From: Lineus longissimus
Lineage: Eukaryota > Nemertea > Pilidiophora > Heteronemertea > Lineidae
NCBI RefSeq assembly: GCF_910592395.1
Contig: NC_088321.1
Span: forward strand, 12,648,001 to 12,712,000
Length of the DNA stretch: 64,000 nt
Direction of reading: 5' to 3'
Below the pieces are notes generated by a model, which searched no databases, had not been told where the DNA came from, and saw only the letters and a program-made list of their open reading frames with translations. This document shows, in pieces, positions 15,440-31,305 of the stretch (the first letter of the stretch is position 1; every line of letters starts with the position of its first letter). The position numbers and the translations under genes are program-made.

Positions 15440-16020
15440 TAAAGCGCTCGCTATTACGTATAAATGTGTATCGGAAACTCGGATGCTGGAAATGGAAACG
15501 TATCACGCATCCGATTCAACGTATACATGTAAATCTAGCTTTAGGCATGAAAACGGGGTACGTACGTTTGTTTTGTAATAGGCACAGGGGACCATTCCCC
15601 AGACTTTAACGCAACATCTTGAGAAAACGCTTTTAAAGACAACGTGTTCTGATGGAAAATACAGAACACTGTTATGGCAATTTTCTGATGGATCGAAAAC
15701 TTTGTTTTACTATAATTATTAAGTTAAATTCGCACCTAGTTTGGTGCCTGTATAACACTGAAAGCCCTCGCACAAAAATCATTTCAAGAAACTCTTTCAT
15801 CGCCAAAGAAGGATTGGAGAAAAGAATAGCATTATCGGAACACGATACAGCAGTGGGTGCGGCCACACATGAGTAATGATGGTATTTGTACTGACAGAAT
15901 ATAAAACTTTCTTTTCAACAAATTTGTCAAGTGCAAGCTGAAAACCAACTGACGTGTATCGCTACAAGTGCCTTTGATACACCGGAACTGAAATTCAGTT
16001 AGATTTAGGGAAACTTCTTG
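15440..16020. other. No gene recognised
   Basis: Short ORFs in both directions (for example 15652-15876) have no recognisable domain or splice support. I see nothing else here. Confidence 0.4.
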
Positions 16021-16023
16021 GTG

Positions 16024-16133
16024 GTGATTATCATCATCATCATCATCATCATTATCATCATCATCATTATCATCATCATCATTATCATCATCATCATTAT
16101 CATCATCATCATTATCATCATCATCATTATCAT
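16024..16133. repeat. (ATC)n microsatellite with TTA interruptions
   Basis: Uninterrupted TATCATCATCATCAT arrays of about 110 bp with a regular 15-bp superperiod (TCATCATCATCATTA). The Met/Ile-rich minus-strand frame across it is a by-product. Confidence 0.95.
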
Positions 16134-16606
16134 ACTGTGAACAACCAGAAGAGGAATCCTATATATTTTGCTTACAAGTTCGTTCGCATCTTCAACACCA
16201 ATGTTTTTGCATCTCATCTACTTTGAAAGAAGTATAATGCCATGAGGTTAAGGATGGTGCGTTCTTCAAGAACCAACTACGGTACCCGTGTACCCTATTT
16301 TAGTCCCGTGGTCAGCTGCACGTTACTACGTGCACCCCTTGAGGAAATGGTCATTTTTCAATTTCCATTCCTTTACCAACCATCCGGCTCAGAAAATAAT
16401 TTCATTCCAAATTTTGGAATTTAACCTGATATCCTGTGGAATTAACATCTCTCTGTCTAAAGACATCCCGTTCTTCCGAGATTCATTGCCATTAATCAGC
16501 TAGGATGACGTCATTCGTTAGCTCAGCTTGGCAGGCTGCCAGGAAGTGTATCACTTTCCCGCGAAGTCTCGTAGAACTGCATGTGTATCCTTTATCATGA
16601 AATACG

Positions 16607-20367
<3,761 letters not shown>

Positions 20368-20388
20368 TCGGGAACATTTGTTCTCGAC
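20368..20388 (-). other. 5' UTR part of AChE exon with upstream acceptor
   Basis: On the minus strand CTATTTTCAG|GTCGAG at 20389/20388 is a good 3' splice site 21 nt before the ATG. At least one upstream non-coding exon is therefore likely; I could not place it. Confidence 0.5.
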
Positions 20389-20594
20389 CTGAAAATAGAT
20401 TAAATAGTCAGTCAGTGCTATTGGACAGAAATAGACGAAACGAAAATTATGTTACCTTTCAGTGGATCATCTAGATCAATCAGGGTCAACAAGCTGATAG
20501 CCTTTGAGATCCAATATTCAAATACAAAACAAAAAAGCATGTATCCGATGGCAAAATGAAAAATGCATCGTACTTTACCATTGATATCTTAACA

Positions 20595-20625
20595 GTTTTA
20601 TCCGCCACCCCCCCCCCCCCTTACC
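20595..20625. repeat. Poly(C) tract
   Basis: CCGCCACCCCCCCCCCCC run. Similar homopolymers occur at 45147-45168 and, as G, at 46344-46356 and 62655-62669. Confidence 0.9.
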
Positions 20626-20935
20626 CTCAATCGAATAATCCACCAAGGTACATTGACGTTGCACCCCTAATTTTGTAGAACTAGCGCATCTCAAATTCAC
20701 GGCGATTTTGCATCCCCTTTTGCCGCTTGCAACGCAAATTCGCTTATCCGTAATAGCCCTTGCTCGACCCGCTGAGGAGATGTGATAAATCACAATAAGT
20801 CCTCTTCTATCATCGGACTCCGACTGGATGATTTCGTTTTATATTCCGCTGGATTTCCTAATTTCTTATCGCAAAGCTACTGATCCGATCGATATCGCCA
20901 GAGCTCGAGTAGTTTCTGCATCTAGTAGTTGCTCC

Positions 20936-21335
20936 GCAGTGCATGTTCCAGACAGTGTCGCCTGGGGTGCCTCAAGTAGGTGCTGGTAATTAAGTGCATG
21001 CTCCAAGCGGTGGCTCAAGCAGTAAGCTGGTCAGTGCAGCACATTTTTTAGAAATGTCGCAGCAGTAGCCTCTAATAGGTGCTGTCTATTGCATGGTCCA
21101 GGCGCTGTCGCCGGGGATTAGCCTCAAGTGGTTGCTACCTAGTGCTTGTTCCAGACAGTGTCATCGGGGGTGACTTCAAGTAGGTGCTTCCCATTGCATG
21201 TTCCAGGCGTTGTCGCCGGAGATAACCTCAAGTGGTTGCTGCCCATTGGCTTGTTCCAGACAGTGTCGTCGGGGGTGACTTCAATTAGGTGATACCCATT
21301 GCATGCTCCAGGCAGCGTCACCGGGAGGAGCCTGA
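20936..21335. repeat. Minisatellite, roughly 58-bp unit
   Basis: Repeated variants of GCATGTTCCAGGC...GTCGCCGGGG...CTCAAGTGGTTGCT...CCCATTG across 400 bp, about seven diverged copies, with two alternating subtypes in the later units. The minus-strand ORF through it is a repeat artefact. Confidence 0.8.
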
Positions 21336-21479
21336 ACACCACTGGCTTTTCACAAATGCTTTATCGCAACCTTAAAAATTATCTCTAAAACTGTAGAATA
21401 ACGCAAAACATTACATGTAACAAAAATGCAAAAAAAGACTTTGAGGATTTTTCATTCAACACAAATACGAGAAGATTTT

Positions 21480-21600
21480 CAGAGAGTGAAAAACCTCAAA
21501 TGGTTTCATTTCCCAAAGAAACTCTTTCGAGGATGCATATTTGTGTTGGCTGATGAAACCTTGAGATCAAAACATTTGTTTTGAAGAGTATACATAGTAA
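21480..21600. repeat. Dispersed AAAACCT-rich repeat copy
   Basis: GTGAAAAACCTCAAATGGTT and GAGGATGCATATTTGTGTTGG match the family at 36143-36336 and 56466-56690. Confidence 0.55.
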
Positions 21601-22794
21601 CATTCATCCATTCACTCCTGTCCTGTATTGCCCCATGTGAGCACAATATCCCTGGCACATTTCATTTACCCTAAATCGCATGACGCATAAAGCACAAGGC
21701 AAGAATATCAAGTGCAACTCTCAGAATGCGTATCTCATGATGATGTTTATATCGACGGCCGCGCGGGAGACGGCAGTGAATAATTGAGAGGATTCGATTG
21801 GTTCGGGACGCGGCCATATTGGTGAACTACTGGCATGTCTGCCTTCTTTATAGACGATCAATCGCGAGGCAAAACACAAACACAACTTAGCAAAACAAGA
21901 TTGTTTTGTTTATCTAGGCTGTTTACCGAATGGATCGAATAAACACTTTCCCAGAAAGACGCTTGTGGTAGTCGAACTGGATTCGTTTCGAGTAATGGTA
22001 TTTTCACAGGTGATAGAAAAGGCTTTTTTAAGAAAGCCAAGATGAGCTGTGTCGTCACCACTGAAGTGACGTCAAAAAAATAAAGTGTCAAATGTAGCAA
22101 AATTGTTGAGTGAATGTTTTATTTTTTTTAACTAGCGATAACAACTCAATTGTACTACATGTCACCGCAATGAGGTTTTTTTGCTGGTCTGACGATGAGA
22201 AATACACCAACTGTTCGATGATACAGCGATATTCCACCACTCAGGACGAATTTACTGTAAGCGGGGGGGAGGGGGTAGCAGCTGCAGTTTGCTGATGTAT
22301 CCGACTGTAGGGGGTCAGGATGCTGCCCTACAACCTCGACAGTGATGCGGAGCTTTTGCCCGCCCCTTGGGATCTATAAAAGCGCCGTTTTGTGAGTGTT
22401 CGCGATGCACTGGTTACCGTTCAACACATATCTTAGGAGATGGGGTAGCTGAGAGGTATGGTTTTCGACTTTTGTCGCGAACAGGAATATATAGGGTAAA
22501 AAAACTTAACAAAATACACCCTTACTCACCAAAAAAAAACTTCCATGACACAGTTTCTTTTTCTGGTGAGTAATATGTACATATACTTTGGTCTGCCCAT
22601 TTAACATATTATGTTTCGAACAAAGGGTTAATCTATCTGGTGCAATACAAAGTGAGCGAACAAGGCAGTGTTTTTGACACAAACAGTGAATTCCATAAAA
22701 TATTGACATTTGCTATGGGAGAACGGCACATGGTGTTATCTCCAGATTTACTGATCGATATCATCACACGCCATGAACAACTGAAACCATCCAG

Positions 22795-23180
22795 TGAAAG
22801 GCGAGGAGTAACTACACTTGTATTGCCTTTTGTATGATGAACTAAGACCATGGTTTTACTGATTGAGAAGCGAGTAGTAGCTACAATTGTATTTTGTATT
22901 GTATAATGAACTAAAACACAATGACTTTACTGAGTGAAACACGAGGAGCAACTACAATATTGTATAGCGTATTGTATGATGCACTAACACGATGACTTCG
23001 CTGAGGCGAGGAGTAACTATAATTGTATTGTGTATTATATGATGAAATAACACAATGACTTTGCTGAGGCGAGGAGTAACTATAATTGGATTGTGAACTG
23101 TATAATGAAGTAACACAGTGAATTTACTGAGCAAAAGGCGAGGAGTAACTACAATTGTATACTGTATTATATGATGTTGC
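22795..23180. repeat. Minisatellite, about 63-bp unit, six copies
   Basis: Units of GGCGAGGAGTAACTACAATTGTATTGTGTATTGTATGATGAACTAACACAATGACTTTACTGA type (quoted here as a consensus over its key blocks), with small length changes between copies. Non-coding. Confidence 0.8.
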
Positions 23181-23783
23181 TGAAAAAGCATTTCTGGCGT
23201 TTAAACTTCCTCATTAAGTGCATTTTGGTGGCGTCCTTGTAGTTACGGGTACCAAGCGACGGGAGACCTGGGCGTAACGCTTGTTTTAAATCAGATCTAT
23301 CCAAAGTATCACTACGCGTGTACAGGGAGATATAAGTGAAGGTGGTAAAGTTGCCGACGGTCTGTCAGTGACGGGCGGACCTGACGCGTCAATTTTCAAT
23401 GGATGTAGATTTTTTTTCGGAGGTGAGCTCTGTAAGCTGTGCATCAGGATCCTCTAACCAATGAATCAACATGTAACATCTCGGATCTGCAACCGATACC
23501 ATTGCAGTCCCTGGACATGCTTCTTATCAAAAGGCAAAGCTAAGTAATCACCTCATAGGGAACCTCTGTCTCTAAGTTGAATCAGGTATTACATTACCTG
23601 ATTGCGAAAAGATTAAAGCATTCTGGCTTGTATTGGCGACATGTCATTAGCTTATCATGCATGGATGACTATTACTTGTTTCGGAAATGGCAAAAATAAT
23701 ATACCTTCCTGTGTGTCCCTTAAATGCAGCCTACCAAGGGTCTGCGATGGTATCGAGGGCATAATCTGATGTCGCTTGTCGAT

Positions 23784-24072
23784 TAAAGGGACAACTTGGG
23801 AATGAGATAGGTTGTTGTTTTTTTAATTGCTTCAAGTTGGACCGTCACTTCATGAAACAAAATAATCGAAAACTCACTGAACTGCGTGCACAATGAATAA
23901 TTCCCTACATATGCCTGCATGAAATTCCCAAACCAAGTCCAAAATCGTCTCACAACACTCGCGAAAAAAAACGTCATTAGGTATCAGTGTAATACTACAA
24001 GTGGCGACGCATGGTGGCAAGCGAGGGTACTATCATCCTGGCCAAGTATATCCCACCCTCAAGTTGTCAAAT
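23784..24072. repeat. MITE, AAAGGGACAACTTGGG family, short copy
   Basis: Left end TTAAAGGGACAACTTGGGAA; the right end has the inverted CCCTCAAGTTGTC. Interior blocks (CTGAACTGC, CACAACACT, TGGCGACGCATGGTGGCAAG) recur in the longer copy at 43240-44405. Confidence 0.7.
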
Positions 24073-25530
24073 TGGCTAGACCCTCCTATATACAGATGAT
24101 ATATTTCCCTTGAGATTTGATGGTTGGATAAAGAAGTAAAACACTCTGCTGCACTGCTTTTGGGAACTAATAGTCAGCTCGCGTACTGATAATTCTATAT
24201 ATGTCAAAACGCTTCTTTGATTTCAAACATTGACTGAAGTATAACGATTTGACGACAGTTTTGTACGACCAGTTTTTATGTTGTCTGATATCGGGATTTT
24301 GGTGCCATTTGATAATTCGCCAGGCAGAGATAACGATACGTTACAGCTCCAAAGCCAAAATAGTTCCGCTCAAATAATCTTACATTTCTATATTTGTGCG
24401 GTATTTTCTCTTTACATCGTATTTATATAGCTCAGAATGTTGATAAAGAATGCTTGTAGCTTATTCGAATGTTTGAATAGTCTTTTTGAAAGAAAAAAAT
24501 CGATTAGAGCTCAAAAGTAATAGTCTCTGGCTTCAATGACGTCACCAATGGCGGATTTGCACTAAGGCATTTGTGTATAACTGCTTTTTTATTTTCCTGG
24601 ATCACAAATAATTACGAAGGGCGTAGACCTATCCTTAAATGGGTACCTACTGCATTCGCTTCCTCGCTTCTTGATGCAGCGTAAAAAAGTTAAACGTGAT
24701 TTATTAGAACTGGTTTTCGGTGTTTTCATTATGTGTCATGGCCGAGCACCCGATTACATCATTACATTTATCACATTTGTCGGACGAGCCTAGCGCCAGA
24801 AATATTTCAAAATAAGATAATTCATAGTTTTTATGATGCTACATAATTACCAGCAGACTTATCCAATAGAAAAGAATAATCAACAGGCGTCTGTATTTTT
24901 ACCACATCGCCCCGGGTCCTCACTTTGGCAGAGTCTAGCTATCGACGGCCACATGCCCTGGGGAAATTGGGTTTTGCTAATCATCCCTGGGCCTGATCTC
25001 TTGGATGGTTTTCCGATAGTCACAGACAAATACGCCATCATTGGGGGCTGATGACTAACAAGGGTCACAAGCATCCATTTTATTGTATCTCTGCATGATA
25101 TCTTCACTGTATTTATGCATTTAGGGTCAGCATATAGGGAGAATGTATCCTTCCCTTCGCATCGGGCGCGACAATAATGAAAACCTAGACACTAAATGTA
25201 CGCATTACATGTATTACTATCCTCTGCGCCTCGAGATTATCTTTTATAGACTGTACCAACAATTTTCATCAATGATTAACCGATAAAATGAGGAAAAAAA
25301 TCAGTTTGTACCTAATATTCGGACGTCACCGCACAGCTCGACATTTCCCTGGAACTTGGTTCTCTAGTCCTGCAATATAATTTTTATCTCGGTTCTCCAG
25401 CCCGGCAGCATAATTTTTAACTCATGGTGTCACGATGTCGTTAACGCGGTCAGTGGAGAGTGTCAGACATCCACGCCTCACTGTCATATTAGTAATTAAT
25501 TTCTCAACGCAAATGACTTCACAGCGCATT
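24073..25530. other. No gene recognised
   Basis: Non-coding, AT-rich. The 72-75 aa ORFs on both strands at 24833-25107 overlap each other and match no family I know. Confidence 0.45.
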
Positions 25531-25540
25531 TATACGCTGC

Positions 25541-25812
25541 CCATACTTTCTCCACACGGCCTGCAAGTCAAGTGCAATGTAAATAAAAGTTGAGAGCTGA
25601 GCGTCAACTAAGAAATTATTAACTCTATAATAATATAATATTGGGCAATTGTAATGTGAATCAAAGGAAACCGGGAAACCTGGAGGAAACCACCGCTGTC
25701 GAAGATAATCACCCTCTCTATTACATGAGTGTACCAGGACCAACCGGGAATCGAACCCGGGACCTAGGAGGTGACAGGCGCTGATATTTCCGCAGTTCTG
25801 CAACTCATATTA
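25541..25812 (-). repeat. tRNA-derived SINE-like repeat, copy 1
   Basis: On the minus strand the sequence contains a B-box-like core (GTCCCGGGTTCGATTCCCGG) followed by ACACTCATGTAATAGAGAGG and a GTTTCCTCC block. The layout of a Pol III tRNA-like head and unrelated body suggests a SINE. A second diverged copy follows directly. Confidence 0.55.
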
Positions 25813-25817
25813 AACAC

Positions 25818-26065
25818 AGCGTCCAAGTCAAGTGCAATGTCAATGTAGAGTGGAGAGGTGAGCGTCAACTAAGACCTTATTAACTCGATAAACAACACTT
25901 GGCGATTGTAAATGTAAAAAGAAGAAAACTGGAGATCCCGGAGGAAGCCTACGCTGTCAAAGCGAGTCACCCTCTTTAACACACGAGTGTACCAGGAATC
26001 AAACCCGGGACCTCAGGGGTGACAGACACTGATATTGCACTGATATTTCCTCTGCGTCACTCCTA
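25818..26065 (-). repeat. tRNA-derived SINE-like repeat, copy 2
   Basis: Repeats the layout of 25541-25812, including AAGTCAAGTGCAATGT, GCGTCAACTAAG and the B-box-like GTCCCGGGTTTGATTCC, with more changes. Confidence 0.5.
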
Positions 26066-26719
26066 CAGCCCGAAAATGCCTTTGCCATGAGGTCAAGATC
26101 TTTCCTTGAAGTCTAGTTCGTGAAACTTAATTAATTTATTCATTGCCGAGTTAAATGGAATCGTCGAGTGGATTTTTGAATCCTCCGATACACTTAATGG
26201 CATGAATATGCAATGAGGGTTGGAGTCTGATAATTCCGCATGGGGCCATTTATCTATCTTTTAAAAATATATCGGGTGGCCCAAAAAAAGTCCCTAAATA
26301 TAAGGGGTAATTCTACATATTCATAATGATATGTACTTTAAGCTGACAGGTTAGATATACTTTCCCGAGTAAAGGCTGAATCCTAGCACTCGGGAATGTT
26401 CGAGATGTATTTTTTAATCGTATGCTAAATTTTCATAACCTCCAGTGCACAACCGAAAGCGAGGCATCTCTGCAGGCACCTCTGAGATGAATTCCGGTTG
26501 CTGAACGTTTCACCAGCGCAGTTTTGGCAAAAAGCTAGATTTTTGGTATAATCTGCAAACGGAAAACGGCACAAACTCTCCTTTCATACCCAAATGACTA
26601 AGTTCGAACGGACTTGAGCAAGTGACCTCCAAGCCAAATTTGGTGATTATGAGCATTAAAGGTTTTTTTAGAAATTACCATGATTTTATACTCCATTACC
26701 TTTTTTGCCCCTTACCTCG

Positions 26720-26880
26720 TAGAATTCAGGCCCAGCCCAATACGCAGTCGATTGTCTTTAAAGCCCACTCACACCTCGACCTTAATTCTTATTGTTCTGA
26801 GTGTCTTTATATGGAAGGGTTGTCATGGCAAATCTTAATTTATCGTCCCCCTCGAAACAGCTTTCATGTTGGTCGATAGG
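26720..26880. repeat. Dispersed repeat with TATCGACCC end, copy 1
   Basis: Shares CCCAATAC, CAGT...TTGTCTT and AAGCCCACTCACACCT with 34125-34270 and a terminal segment resembling 35220-35330 and 59490-59605 (GGCCTATCGAC and GGGGTCGATGGTATCAAGAT). Non-coding. Confidence 0.5.
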
Positions 26881-27465
26881 ACAAAGGTGGCAAGGGGAAA
26901 TAGACTTACAATATTATGGAAAGAAAGGACGTCTGTTTAAGTTTAAGTTCAATAAGGTTCCGTAGACTTACACCAGGTGCAACGGTACGGCCAAAACCCC
27001 TCGACCTGGCCTGATTAGGGAAATTTTAAGGTGCCGTTATAGCTGCAGGTGAAACTAGCTGTAAGTGCAAGTTTCATCAATGTCATGCCCCAGTCACAAT
27101 TCAGTGCAAATAATTGAGTAACATCACCATCGCCTCCACCTCTCTTCAATTCAATGAATATATAGTCCATCCAGACTAACCCATGGCTCAGTAATACGCA
27201 TGTCATTATTTATACCTCTGAATTATATATCATTTTGACGACGACACCATAAGCTCCTGTAAGAAATTACGCATGTTCTGTTGTGATAGAAGTGTATAAG
27301 TGTCAAATCCTCTTTTTGAGGGGACAAGGTAATGACGAACGACAAGATGTCTTTTCACGTCCACCCTAGGAATTTCTGGTGGCGTCAGCTTGTTTGAATG
27401 GATCCTTCACTCTATACATGTACATGTACCTGTAGACTGCAGAGAGTTACCGAACGGATCGTAAA

Positions 27466-27750
27466 AATACGTTATGGTTAGGAAACTAACCTAAAATAGG
27501 TCAGGTAAGGAAACTGACGTAGAATATAGGTCATGGTTACGAAACTGACCTAAATATGTCATGGTTACGAAACTGACCTAAAATATGTCATGGTTACGAA
27601 ACTGACCTAGATTAGGTCATGGTTTATACGAAATTAACCTAGGTTATCGTTACGATACGGATCTAAAATAGGTCACAGTTACTAAACTAACCTAAAATAG
27701 ATCATAGTTACGAAACTAACCTAAAATAGGTCATAGTTACGAAATAACTA
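27466..27750. repeat. 28-bp minisatellite with AGGTCA / TGACCT half-sites
   Basis: About ten copies of AAAATAGGTCATGGTTACGA AACTGACCT-type units. By eye there are five intact AGGTCA and three intact TGACCT hexamers, alternating in everted orientation about 5 bp apart across unit borders. See findings. Confidence 0.85.
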
Positions 27751-28469
27751 GTACGTTTACCAAATGATTACACGGTTTTACAGAGTCAGAGGAACTGCTT
27801 CCCTTTCCCGATAGCTAAATGCCATACCAGGCGACTGGATATATTTATAAGTACAGACATGTCTCATATTTCAAGCAAATTGTAGCTCTACGGGTGGCGA
27901 AATTGAACCCCGGTGGTGTTCAATTCTCTTGTAGAGAGCTAGTTTTTATATCCAGCCGACGCATCCCTCGACCGTTGCCATAGTGACCAAATTAACTTCG
28001 TTTTCCAAAGGATGGTAGCATGTAATAATAAACAACAGTCCCAGCTATTTTCAACCTCGCCAATTTCTTCTCTACTCCCGTTGAAGTGGAAATCGATGCT
28101 GAGAGGACATCTGGACGAGGTTGGATTATTTTGATACCGATTCAATGAAGTGTTGGGCGGCGCCCACTCTCGGCCCCAGGGCACGTTAGGATAATGGCAT
28201 CGACCGTGTTACTATAATTGATTGGTATGATTGTATAGTAGTTTATATGTGATGTTAAATAGGATAAGAGCGGAGTGATGTTTAATACTCAGGAGAGAAA
28301 GGAATATTAGAGTCGAAGCCTGCAGGGAATCACCTGTATTTGCCCTTGCCTGTTCAAACCTGTCAGCTGTCCTGAATGTTGTTTTGTGGGTGTCGATGTT
28401 ATCAATATTTGCCGTGTATGATGACCCTTTGATTAGGCTGTATATCAATGGGAATTTGGCCTATACAAT

Positions 28470-28630
28470 GTGACTCTCTTGGCATTCAATAGCCGTATTG
28501 TGGAATAGTCTCCCTGTAGAAATACGCCAGGTGGTCAATATTTCCCTTTTTAAAAGGCGGGTGAAGAGTTACCTTTCCAGGAGCATTTCGAAAAGTTGTA
28601 TTCAAGCGCCCTTGAACGGAATTATTCTTC
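28470..28630 (+). mobile_element. LINE reverse transcriptase C-terminal fragment
   Basis: Frame with WHSIAVLWNSLPVEIRQV then SLFKRRVKSYL, the standard end of CR1/L2/Jockey ORF2. Short, 5' truncated, no start. Sequence after it to about 28800 is non-coding. Confidence 0.65.
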
Positions 28631-28799
28631 TGATGATGGCGCGATAAAATTAGGTATTTACATTACATTGTTGGAATAATGTCTGCTGGACATCTGTCGT
28701 GAAAACTCAAAATCTTCTCTGCGGCATACTTGCCTCGCTTCCCCTGCAGGCAAGCGAGTGACTTGTTGATTAGATTAGGATCTCACCATACAACTGCAT

Positions 28800-30840
28800 A
28801 AGATGTACACAAAAGCAGTACATTGCCAGTGTGGACAGCCAACACAGTCCGTGGAGTCGCGCCTTTGTAGATTGAGAGTGCGCGTATTGGAGGATTTCGT
28901 ATTGAGATTCGATTTTAGCGCACAGCTGCAATTTTCTCCCAAGATTTAGAGGGTCTACATGTGTACCTGGGAAAGAGATTTGTGAACGTTGTCAGTCTCA
29001 TGCCATTCGTCGTTATTTGTGTACTGCGTATAACTTTTGATACTGACGATTGTTGCTAAATCTACATCACTTTTTACTGCCTGTCATTTTCTGTATGTCT
29101 CGATTGTTTAGGTAATCGAATTGAAAATCCATCAATCTGGCCAAACGCGACGTTTCTTGCAGCGATGTCGATGTAAGACAAATCTACGGTGGCTGGTAAA
29201 GGGTATAACACTTTTTTTCAGTCTCGGGACCCCGAATTTGACCTGCTCTGGCAAAAGAAGGCGGAAGTCGCCTATAGGGAATAGGGAGAAAAAGGGGAAA
29301 AGGAAAAAACACTTTTCTTGGAAAATGATTTTATGAATTTCCTGGGTCATTTCAACTCTGTCTATACTGAGATGTTTCGAGGCCACTAAAGCCATGAAAT
29401 GCAGCAAATAGGTTGCTCCTTCCCATGTTTATCCATAAATAACCCATTTTCGAACAAGATTTTCACAACTTTTTACTTCAGAGAGAGTGATATATTCTGA
29501 AGTCCATATCTCAGCCCATCCTCAAGAGATCCTCATGCAAGACATAATTTTAAAGATAACTTTATGCAGAATAAGACAGTACCAATAACTCGTTTTCAAG
29601 AATTTTACCCAACAGCCTCATTTTGACAGAGCGGGTAACATGAACTCGGGATCCCGACTTTCAAAACGAGGCTAGTTACTTCCGTGATTATAGTGCCATC
29701 TCATGAAGTGCCTGTCGCATTAGATCAGAGTATCCGACCATTAGGCAAGGCACTTTGCTCCGTGATCAGATTTGGGTTGTTGGGCAAGTTACTTTACTTT
29801 GTGTTCAGATGGATGGCCTTGGTCAAGCCTCTTGTCTTGCTCAAATGTGGGACTCTGGATCAGGATAAGGCATGGGCAAAGGCCCCACACCTGGGCAATA
29901 TATCAGGTTACTCAGAAAAAACGTCTCTGTCTTTAGAGTTCTATATCCTTAAGGTGGATAGACCAAAAAGTCATGTCGAGCAGATAACAAAACTTAAAGC
30001 TATATTTAATATCACTGTGCTCCACATCGCATGATCAATCGGGTATTAGTGCAAACGCTGGCGAAAAAGCCATACACAGGATGGAACTTCTTTCCATAAA
30101 ATTGAAAATCGATATCGGCATGATATATCAAAGGTATTTTTGACTACAAACGCTGAAATTATCTATACTATCAAAGGAAAAGTGTGTATGGATTATTTAG
30201 AAAAGAAAACTGCCTTTCAAAGTTGTATATTAGAGAGATGGACGCACAGAAAGTATCTACAATTGATGTACATCTAGAATAAACTACTGTGAAAATCTCA
30301 GACAATTTCAGCACGTTGGCTAACATCTATGTTTTAAATGGCCATCAATCTTGTTAGACATGTCAAAAATGTCCGTATCAAAATTCACGCTTTTATCCAA
30401 ACTTTCGTCATGAGCAGGCATGAAATAATCAACAACTTGATCACCACGCAGTGTTTACTTCGACTCATTTTTGATGCGTTATTTGTCAGATACTCCGTGT
30501 TTATTATCCGATATAATTGCTAAAATCGGATTGGTTATCGCTTTAATGACGTCACCATTCCCAAATATATGTGAATAATGGTATTTCGTACTCAAAAATG
30601 GGTTCAATGCGAGACTATTTTACGAAATGTTTGGATATCATTCTGGGCTGTATGTGTTACAAGCGATGTATAAGTGCGGGATATCTGACAACGCGGGAAA
30701 GATCAAAGGTCGCTTTTGTTAGATGTTGAAGTTTCAGTGACGTCACCATATCACCATTTTGATCGGACGGATTGGTTTTTATTTGACACAACTCTGCCAC
30801 TCGCCGATGCCAAACGTATCGGCGAGTGACCATGTACACA
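28800..30840. other. No gene recognised
   Basis: The longest frame (29684-30034, 116 codons, plus) has no recognisable motif, and its composition does not separate it from neighbouring sequence. I see no splice-supported exons. Confidence 0.4.
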
Positions 30841-30844
30841 CTTA

Positions 30845-31066
30845 AAAACCAAGTTTTTTTAATCTTCTGAAAACCTTTATGCGCACCCGTAGAGATTTTT
30901 TGTAAAATAAAAAATCCTAAATGGTTATTGATCGACATCATAAAAAAATCTCTACAAGTTTTCATATCGATAAAAAACCTAATCTATGGGATTAATACTT
31001 GTGTTTGCCTAAAAGGCATTAAAGGTTTTTCAAAAGCGCAAAAGCCTTTATTTATTAGAGTGTATG
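30845..31066. repeat. Dispersed AAAACCT-rich repeat, MITE-like
   Basis: Begins ACACTTAAAAACCAAG and ends CTTTATTTATTAGAGTGTA, weakly inverted ends, with internal AAAAACCT blocks. Same family as 36143-36336 and 56466-56690. Confidence 0.55.
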
Positions 31067-31305
31067 GTGGTCTTAAGCGACAAGCAAATGAATCACGACC
31101 TCCAGCAGTGGTGGATCCGTGTAGAAAGACTGGCGGTTGAAAGACGCCACTAAATTCGGAGTGTACTAAGATATGTGCTGACGCCAATCCTCTTCAGGGT
31201 TCGAACCCAACCACATGCCTCAGCTAGTAACCTGGTGGAAAGTTACTATATGGCCTAATGATCAACAATATTTGAAAGCAGTCTTCTTCTTTCGTTCACC
31301 ACGTT

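Noticed and set aside
22366-22385. GC-box plus TATAAAAG as a promoter
   Set aside because: No transcript-like exon or ORF with a domain follows within 1 kb; may be chance.
22795-23180. CRISPR-like repeat array
   Set aside because: Tandem 63-bp units without unique spacers in eukaryotic DNA; a minisatellite.
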